Shown one piece after another: positions 36,033 to 39,961 of a stretch of DNA of 39,961 nt. Source of the stretch: a virus; the IMG/VR virus record IMGVR_UViG_3300005253_000056, positions 1 through 39,961 of that record, one strand, 5' to 3'. A program made the translations under genes and the position numbers. Positions within the stretch are counted from its first letter, which is position 1. Each line of letters begins with the position of its first letter. The notes under the pieces are model-generated. The model was given only the letters and a program-made list of their open reading frames with translations, searched no databases and was not told the DNA's origin.

Positions 36033-36262
36033 GCGACATCGGAGCGCCAAAACGCATAATCAGGGTTGAGCCGGAACCTGTCAAGATTCCTATCAAGGAG
36101 CCGGTGAACATGCCGGCGGCGCGTAACAGGGTTGAGGATCTCCGCCGGAAGGATTGGGTGATCGACTCGAAGCATCAGTGTCAGGACGCGAACCATGCCC
36201 ATGACACGCGCCAGATTGAGTACCGCCTGATAGCTGAGCCAGGTCAGTTGAGGTTGGGGTAG
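36029..36262 (+). CDS. Small hypothetical protein (77 aa)
   Basis: ATG 36029 overlaps the previous stop. Residues 1-35 are Pro/Val/Lys-rich and probably extended (RIIRVEPEPVKIPIKEPV). Then come helix RNRVEDLRRKDWVID and a CQDANHAHD segment. It is the last gene before the internal promoter at 36284. Confidence 0.6.
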   Translation: MSDIGAPKRIIRVEPEPVKIPIKEPVNMPAARNRVEDLRRKDWVIDSKHQCQDANHAHDTRQIEYRLIAEPGQLRLG

Positions 36263-36283
36263 CTATCTGTCCTATCGGGAGGT

Positions 36284-36289
36284 TATAAT
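36284..36289 (+). promoter_or_regulatory. Internal early promoter (-10 TATAAT) with shared leader
   Basis: A perfect TATAAT is followed by GAGAGTGTCCAGCAACAGGA. The main promoter's -10 at 32578 is followed by a very similar run (GAGGGT, then CCAGCAACCAGAGGAACACC). No -35 is seen at 16-18 bp, so it may be weak or activator-dependent. It would express ERF and the methyltransferase locus. Confidence 0.6.
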
Positions 36290-36315
36290 GAGAGTGTCCA
36301 GCAACAGGAGGAACC

Positions 36316-36996
36316 ATGACGCATCTACCACGACAGCCACGAACTGTCATTGAGCGCCTGCTCAAAGTCAAAGAAGAACTCGGCACCATCGAGAAGGACT
36401 GGATCGACACGCAAGGCGGCGGGAAGTTCTTCGCGTTCACCATAGACCGTGTCTACGGACATTTGGGGCCGCTGTTCAACAAGCACGGCCTCATCGTCAC
36501 ACCGAGAATGGTATCGGTGGATTACGGCACAGTCACGTCGGCTCATGGCAAACACGGTACCTCGGCGCATGTGATGATGGATTACACATTCTGTGACGTT
36601 GACGGCGGCGAGTTGACGATGCGGTTCGGTGCCGAGGGTATCGACTATCAGGACAAGGCGACGAACAAGGCTGTGCAGCAGGCGTTCAAATATGCTCTTG
36701 TGCAACTGTTCCAACTGTCGACTGGTGATGTGGATCCTGATGCCGCGCAGCTCCCCGACCAGGCATCGGAGAAGGTTGAGGAGAAGCCGCCTTCGTTGGC
36801 GGAGAAGCGTATGAGGAAGATCAAAGACGCCGCATGGTCACACACCGAAGGCGAACAGGATGCTCGGATCGTTGAGACGAAAGCAATCGTCGCTCAGGTG
36901 ATATCGGGGTATGGGCGTGAGCCGAAGAACCAGACTGATGTGGAAGCGATCATCGCCAACATCGACGAGATGTTTGAGAAGGTGACCGATGAGTGA
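36316..36996 (+). CDS. erf: ERF-family single-strand annealing protein
   Basis: The 226-aa product starts behind GGAGGAACC. The ERF core is visible: FFAFTIDRVYGHLGPLFNKH, then GLIVTPRMVSVDYG, a beta strand, then the hallmark DYQDKATNKAVQQAFKYALV followed by QLFQLSTGD. The C-terminal part is charged and helical and may bind partners. ERF proteins form rings on single-stranded DNA and anneal complementary strands during phage recombination and repair. A helper nuclease is not evident nearby. Confidence 0.88.
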   Translation: MTHLPRQPRTVIERLLKVKEELGTIEKDWIDTQGGGKFFAFTIDRVYGHLGPLFNKHGLIVTPRMVSVDYGTVTSAHGKHGTSAHVMMDYTFCDVDGGELTMRFGAEGIDYQDKATNKAVQQAFKYALVQLFQLSTGDVDPDAAQLPDQASEKVEEKPPSLAEKRMRKIKDAAWSHTEGEQDARIVETKAIVAQVISGYGREPKNQTDVEAIIANIDEMFEKVTDE

Positions 36997-37300
36997 AGCA
37001 GTCCTCTGGTGCTTCAGGCACAAGCAAGAAGTCCGGAAGGGCAAACGTGCGTGTGAGTATCGGCTGATATGGAATCTAGACATCAAGAGCGAAGTCATCG
37101 GTGAATGTGACATGCGTGATGCTGTTGTGGTTCCTGTCGATGACGAGTTGATGACTGAGGCTGAGTGGCGGGCCAAGCTACCTGACGGCGACCTGTACGT
37201 GTTTGATGCAACGAAAGGCGACGAACATTACGACCGCCTTGACCTCGTCGCACTCGTAGATAGCGGTGTACTCATGAAGATGGAGAGAGGCAACCCATGA
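36989..37300 (+). CDS. TEAEW/LPDGD family small protein (103 aa)
   Basis: It carries DELMTEAEWRAKLPDGDLYV and ends LMKMERGNP, matching the proteins at 3648 and 33604. The N-terminal half (CFRHKQEVRKGKRACEYRLI) has two Cys and a basic patch. It overlaps ERF by 8 nt and the next gene by 4 nt. Function unknown; the family appears expanded in this genome. Confidence 0.7.
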   Translation: MSEAVLWCFRHKQEVRKGKRACEYRLIWNLDIKSEVIGECDMRDAVVVPVDDELMTEAEWRAKLPDGDLYVFDATKGDEHYDRLDLVALVDSGVLMKMERGNP

Positions 37301-37518
37301 GAACATGCGCCGAATGTGACGCTGTGAACCAATCCGGCTATACGGGGGATTCGCTGCGTTGCGATTCGATGACTGAGGCAACGTGGCAGGTTGCCTTCCC
37401 TGACGGAAGCGACAACGGGCTGCGGTGTCTCAGCGATCTGATAGGTCATCGGTGTGTTCTCGTTGTCGGGCATGATGGGATGCACGAAAGTGATTCATTT
37501 TTGGAGGTGCAACTATGA
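37297..37518 (+). CDS. Small Cys-rich protein of the same family (73 aa)
   Basis: The start MRTCAECDAVNQSGYTGDSL holds CxxC, and a weaker MTEATWQVAFPDGSD copy of the family core follows. Then come CLSDLIGHRCVLVVGHDGMH and a C-terminal beta strand. GHDGMHE resembles DHDGPHE in the next protein. Coupled by ATGA overlaps at both ends. Confidence 0.65.
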   Translation: MRTCAECDAVNQSGYTGDSLRCDSMTEATWQVAFPDGSDNGLRCLSDLIGHRCVLVVGHDGMHESDSFLEVQL

Positions 37519-37787
37519 GTGACATGGAAATTGCGTGCTGGTTCGATATGGGTAGGTCAACTTGTCTACTCCCTGACGACCATGACGGTCCGCACGAACC
37601 GACGCCCGACTCTGAGATCTTCGTGGAGCTGGTAGACAAACCCACGACCGAACCTGTATTGTTGCGTCCGGATGTGACACCCGTCGTATCGCCAACCATC
37701 CGCCTCCCCGGCATACTGGTCGGTGTGGTGCTATCAATCCCTTGGTGGATCGGGTTGTGGCATATCGTGCGGTGGATCTTCTCATGA
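37515..37787 (+). CDS. C-terminally anchored membrane protein (90 aa)
   Basis: The N-terminal part (CWFDMGRSTCLLPDDHDGPH) has Cys and His like its neighbour. The C-terminus is one transmembrane helix (GILVGVVLSIPWWIGLWHIV) ending RWIFS, similar to the 35-aa membrane protein at 1346. Its stop overlaps the methyltransferase start by 4 nt. Function unknown. Confidence 0.65.
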   Translation: MSDMEIACWFDMGRSTCLLPDDHDGPHEPTPDSEIFVELVDKPTTEPVLLRPDVTPVVSPTIRLPGILVGVVLSIPWWIGLWHIVRWIFS

Positions 37788-38434
37788 GAGTCGGGTCGTT
37801 GTTTGCCGGCGTAGGAGGCTTCGATATCGCTGTGGAACGTGCAGGTATGGAAGTAGTGTGGCAGTCAGAGAACGACGAACATGCGTCAAGAGTATTAGAT
37901 CACCACTGGCCTGATCTCAACGTAGGAGACATACATGACATACGTCTCGCTCGATACACGAAGGCAACACGACCGAGATACCTCACTGATCGAGACAAGG
38001 CTGACGCCGTCACGTTCTACAACGCTGGCGAATCAATCGGTTCGGTCGCATCTCGCTTCGCGGTCACCCGACAGGCGATGCACGACATCCTGAAGCGCCG
38101 AACCGAGATGCGACCGAACCTCCGCTATGGGGCAGACAACCACTTCCACAGAGGGACGAAAGCCTCGAAGTCCGCTCACCGCAAGGTCGATAACGCAATC
38201 AAGCGAGGGCGGCTGATACAGCCAAACCGCTGCGAGAACTGTCAAACCGTACCCAAGCCAATGAGCGACGGGCGGACACGGATACAAGCGCACCACGACG
38301 ACTATGACAAGCCGCTCAAGGTGCGATGGTTATGTCAGGAGTGTCACCATGGACAACACAAGCCACGAGGGGAAGGAGGTCAAAGGGAATCCATCGCACC
38401 AGCAGTCGACGTTCTGGTCGGAGGATTCCCGTGA
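37784..38434 (+). CDS. C5 DNA methyltransferase, N-terminal part with in-frame HTH-HNH nuclease insert
   Basis: ATG 37784, coupled by ATGA, begins MRVGSLFAGVGGFDIAVERA, whose FAGVGG is the AdoMet-binding motif I. At residue about 50 (NVGDI) the methyltransferase is broken by about 150 residues. These hold an HTH (GSVASRFAVTRQAMHDIL, then PNLRYGADNHFHRG) and an HNH domain (CENC, then IQAHHDDYDKPLKVRWLCQE, then CHHGQH). The methyltransferase resumes at VDVLVGGFP and stops at TGA 38434, exactly where the catalytic Pro-Cys-Gln should follow. There are no intein splice motifs. The product may act as an HNH nuclease. Confidence 0.85.
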   Translation: MRVGSLFAGVGGFDIAVERAGMEVVWQSENDEHASRVLDHHWPDLNVGDIHDIRLARYTKATRPRYLTDRDKADAVTFYNAGESIGSVASRFAVTRQAMHDILKRRTEMRPNLRYGADNHFHRGTKASKSAHRKVDNAIKRGRLIQPNRCENCQTVPKPMSDGRTRIQAHHDDYDKPLKVRWLCQECHHGQHKPRGEGGQRESIAPAVDVLVGGFP

Positions 38435-38897
38435 AGACCATGCCAAGACTACAGCGTGGCAGGAAACCGCTCGGGTCTGGCTGGAGACCGTGGCGCACTC
38501 TGGTGGCAGTTCCATCGCCTCATCGGTGAGGGACGCCCCACATGGGTTGTCGCAGAGAATGTCCCTGGGCTCCTCAGCAGCCGAGGCGGTGAAGACTTCG
38601 CAACGATCATCGACTCGCTCACCGAACATGGGTATGGCGTGGTCTGGGGGGTGCTTGATGCTCAGTGGTTCGGAGTGGCGCAACGACGCAGACGTGTCTT
38701 CATTGTCGCACATTCTGGAGGTGTCCCCCGACCCGAAGTACTTGCTCTCTCCGAGGGCGTGTTTGGGCATCCTGAACCGGGCCGAGACACGGGGCAAAGC
38801 GTTGCCGGCAGCCTTGAGACACGCCCTACACCAGATCGCTTACGGGCCGAAGAGGGACACATCGTATTCCGGCAGCAGCGAACCACCGACTATGTAG
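38349..38897 (+). CDS. Second-frame protein overlapping the methyltransferase (182 aa)
   Basis: AGGAG at 38337-38341 lies seven bases before ATG 38349. The frame is +1 to the methyltransferase and open through the 9-nt insertion that stops that frame. It contains KTTAWQETARVWLETVAHSG, then GSEWRNDADVSSLSHILE, then YLLSPRACLGILNRAETRG. I recall strings of the type YYLSPKACxGILRRAEKRGK from many phage proteins annotated as hypothetical. They are what the +1 frame of this methyltransferase family encodes. Whether the protein is made and what it does are unknown. Confidence 0.55.
   Translation: MDNTSHEGKEVKGNPSHQQSTFWSEDSREDHAKTTAWQETARVWLETVAHSGGSSIASSVRDAPHGLSQRMSLGSSAAEAVKTSQRSSTRSPNMGMAWSGGCLMLSGSEWRNDADVSSLSHILEVSPDPKYLLSPRACLGILNRAETRGKALPAALRHALHQIAYGPKRDTSYSGSSEPPTM
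38432..38440 (+). other. 9-nt insertion with in-frame TGA at the catalytic motif
   Basis: Removing TGAAGACCA restores GGA TTC CCG TGC CAA GAC, that is G-F-P-C-Q-D, the expected motif IV. The inserted nine bases resemble the following nine (TGCCAAGAC), so it may be an imperfect tandem duplication. It is in frame for both overlapping readings but is nonsense only in the methyltransferase frame. Confidence 0.8.
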
Positions 38898-39301
38898 AGG
38901 ATCAGATTGCTTCAACGGTGGCGGCGAGGGATTACAAGGATGCCACCGATCTCATCGCGTTTGCTCAGAATCAGCGTGGCGAGGTACGCGACCTCGGCGA
39001 TGTGGCTGGTGCGCTCGCTGCCGAACCTGGCATCAAGCAGCAAACCTACGTGGTACACGCCACGCAGACACCGATAGTCGCAGAAGACCGCGCCCATGCT
39101 CTCGGCGTTGAATCGCAGCAAGCCGTTGTCAACTCACAGGTGCGTAAGTTCACGCCCCTTGAGTGTCAGCGCCTTCAAGGATTCCCTGACGACTTCTATG
39201 ACGGCATTAACATGTCCGACACTCAGAAGTATCGGCAGATGGGCAACGCTGTCGCGGTCCCTGTCGTGGAATGGATCATGCGAAGGATCGCAGGATCATG
39301 A
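38435..39301 (+). pseudogene. C5 DNA methyltransferase, C-terminal part cut off by an in-frame TGA
   Basis: The frame resumes directly after TGA 38432-38434 with R-P-C-Q-D-Y-S, so the catalytic Cys is codon 38441-38443 on the far side of the stop. The ENV motif (WVVAENVPGLLSS), WFGVAQRRRRVFIVAHSGG, a target-recognition region and the closing KYRQMGNAVAVPVVEWIMRR follow, and all are intact. The first start codon is GTG 38456, which would give 281 aa without the catalytic Cys. The locus is either a recently inactivated methyltransferase or one needing TGA read-through. Apart from the stop it shows no decay. Confidence 0.8.
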
Positions 39302-39552
39302 GTGTGCGGTCTGAGTTGCGTGCCGAAGCTCTCATCCGAGCTGGTCACCGATGTGAGTGGCCGCAGTGTGACGAGACGAGGTGGCTAGAAATGTCGCACA
39401 TCATCCCGTTGGGTTCCGGCGGCAAGGACGAACTCTCCAACGTGTGGATACTCGATCGTCCACACCACGACCTGTATGACGGGCGGGCCCCGTTCAAACG
39501 GCGGGAGCTCCGTGTCCTAGTAGTCGAGTTGATGAGGTGGCGTCGTGAATGA
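39298..39552 (+). CDS. Stand-alone HNH endonuclease (84 aa)
   Basis: ATG 39298 overlaps the methyltransferase stop. The compact sequence has CEWPQCDETRWLEMSHIIPL, then GSGGKDELSNVWILD and HHDLYDGR, the C-x4-C, H, N and HH-x-x-x-D elements of HNH nucleases. It is a minimal domain. It may cut DNA as a restriction-like partner of the methyltransferase, act in packaging, or be selfish. Linkage to the methyltransferase is by ATGA coupling. A terminator-like hairpin follows. Confidence 0.82.
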   Translation: MSVRSELRAEALIRAGHRCEWPQCDETRWLEMSHIIPLGSGGKDELSNVWILDRPHHDLYDGRAPFKRRELRVLVVELMRWRRE

Positions 39553-39557
39553 GCAGA

Positions 39558-39585
39558 AAGCCGGAGGTGTTGAATCCTCCGGCTT
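39558..39585 (+). terminator. Strong terminator-like hairpin
   Basis: AAGCCGGAGG and CCTCCGGCTT form a perfect 10-bp stem with an 8-nt loop directly after the HNH stop codon. There is no U tract, which is common for actinobacterial terminators. Together with the promoter just downstream it separates the methyltransferase/HNH operon from the initiator operon. Confidence 0.75.
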
Positions 39586-39595
39586 CCAGCAATCC

Positions 39596-39624
39596 TTGCG
39601 AACGCATATCCGATCCGCTAAGGT
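39596..39624 (+). promoter_or_regulatory. Promoter for the initiator-like operon
   Basis: TTGCGA (39596-39601), a 17-bp spacer and TAAGGT (39619-39624) form a reasonable actinobacterial vegetative promoter. Transcription would start near 39631, about 30 nt before ATG 39660. It lies right after the terminator hairpin, a clean operon boundary. Confidence 0.65.
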
Positions 39625-39659
39625 GAGGTCTACGACAACCATCAGAGAGAGCATATCAC

Positions 39660-39961
39660 ATGAGTCTCCCTTCCGCCACAACCAGCGACACCGCAACACT
39701 GGCGCGCTCACCACCCACACACCTCGGGCACGCAAGTCGTGTAGAGACGATGCACCGGTACAGCGCGGAGGAAAACAACGAAGAAGCCCCCGGTGTCGCC
39801 TACACGCTAACCAACGCTCAGGTTGCGAACACTCCTTCGCGGGAAGGAGGGAACTATGGGGAAAATAGAACGATGACAGAACTAGCCAAACGGAACCTGA
39901 TATGGGACACGCTGGTAGAACTCTTCGGTGAACCAGCACCGACGAGACAAGCCTTGTACGG
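39660..39961 (+). CDS. Replication-initiator-like protein, N-terminal part (continues at position 1)
   Basis: ATG 39660 opens a frame with no stop up to the window end and continues in phase to 362 of the circle (180 aa). The first 71 residues (MSLPSATTSDTATLARSPP, then YSAEENNEEAPGVAYTLTN) look disordered. They are followed by the conserved domain described at 33-362. AGAGAGAG about 10 bases upstream could serve as ribosome-binding site. The weak sequence complexity leaves open that translation really starts at the later ATG (39873 = 33). Confidence 0.6.
   Translation, partial: MSLPSATTSDTATLARSPPTHLGHASRVETMHRYSAEENNEEAPGVAYTLTNAQVANTPSREGGNYGENRTMTELAKRNLIWDTLVELFGEPAPTRQALY
39841..39961. 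repeat. Right copy of the 121-bp terminal direct repeat
   Basis: Identical to positions 1-121. It marks the circular overlap of the assembly. Any use of the coordinates should count this segment once. Confidence 0.95.

Noticed and set aside
37784-38434. Intein in the methyltransferase
   Set aside because: The insert lacks an N-terminal Cys/Ser block A, a T-x-x-H block B and a terminal His-Asn. It is an HTH-HNH nuclease only.
39545-39868. Rightward frame after the HNH gene (107 codons)
   Set aside because: It runs through the terminator hairpin and the promoter, is out of phase with the initiator frame, and encodes low-complexity basic sequence.

Overview
This window is a complete, circularly assembled genome of a tailed phage with siphovirus-type gene order and an HK97-type head. 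The last 121 bases (39841-39961) repeat the first 121 exactly, so the unit is about 39,840 bp, and a reading frame runs straight across the join. I see no integrase, excisionase pair or immunity repressor, so a lytic life cycle is likely. The host is probably an actinobacterium. Reasons are the r1t-like holin beside an amidase endolysin, the Gp37-like tail protein, the repeated Cys/His 'RRHLRRGE' protein, the many tiny ATGA-coupled genes, terminators without a U tract, and a mid-50s GC look. This is inference.

Layout. Two blocks face away from each other at about 32.37-32.62 kb and meet tail to tail at about 4.51-4.54 kb. The rightward early block runs from 32.62 kb through the join to 4.51 kb. 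It holds about 35 mostly tiny genes, nearly all linked by 4-nt ATGA/GTGA overlaps. Recognisable members are an ERF-type single-strand annealing protein, small zinc-binding proteins, one-helix membrane proteins, a DNA-binding helix-turn-helix protein, a cytosine-5 DNA methyltransferase locus, an HNH nuclease, and a replication-initiator-like protein read across the join. A consensus promoter (TTGACA-16-TATAAT) starts this block. Two further promoters lie at about 36.28 and 39.6 kb.

The leftward late block (32.37 to 4.54 kb) runs in this order: small terminase, large terminase with an intein, metallopeptidase-like protein, portal, MuF-like protein, prohead protease, major capsid protein, a 6-kb cassette of probable head-fibre or decoration proteins (including a 20 x 20-residue repeat protein and a beta-helix protein), head-tail connectors, tail terminator, an island of small genes with a degenerate tRNA, tail tube, frameshifted tail chaperone, tape measure, distal tail and hub proteins, fibre, membrane protein, amidase endolysin and holin.

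The unusual biology concerns overlapping information and HNH nucleases. (1) The intein in the large terminase carries its HNH nuclease in the -1 frame, so about 207 codons are open in both frames. (2) The C5 methyltransferase is interrupted by an in-frame HTH-HNH nuclease, and its catalytic Pro-Cys-Gln motif is preceded by a 9-nt insertion that puts a TGA in the methyltransferase frame. (3) The same DNA carries a second long frame (38349-38897) with its own Shine-Dalgarno, which the 9-nt insertion leaves open. (4) The tail chaperone needs a -1 frameshift. (5) A pair of small genes is duplicated in swapped order.
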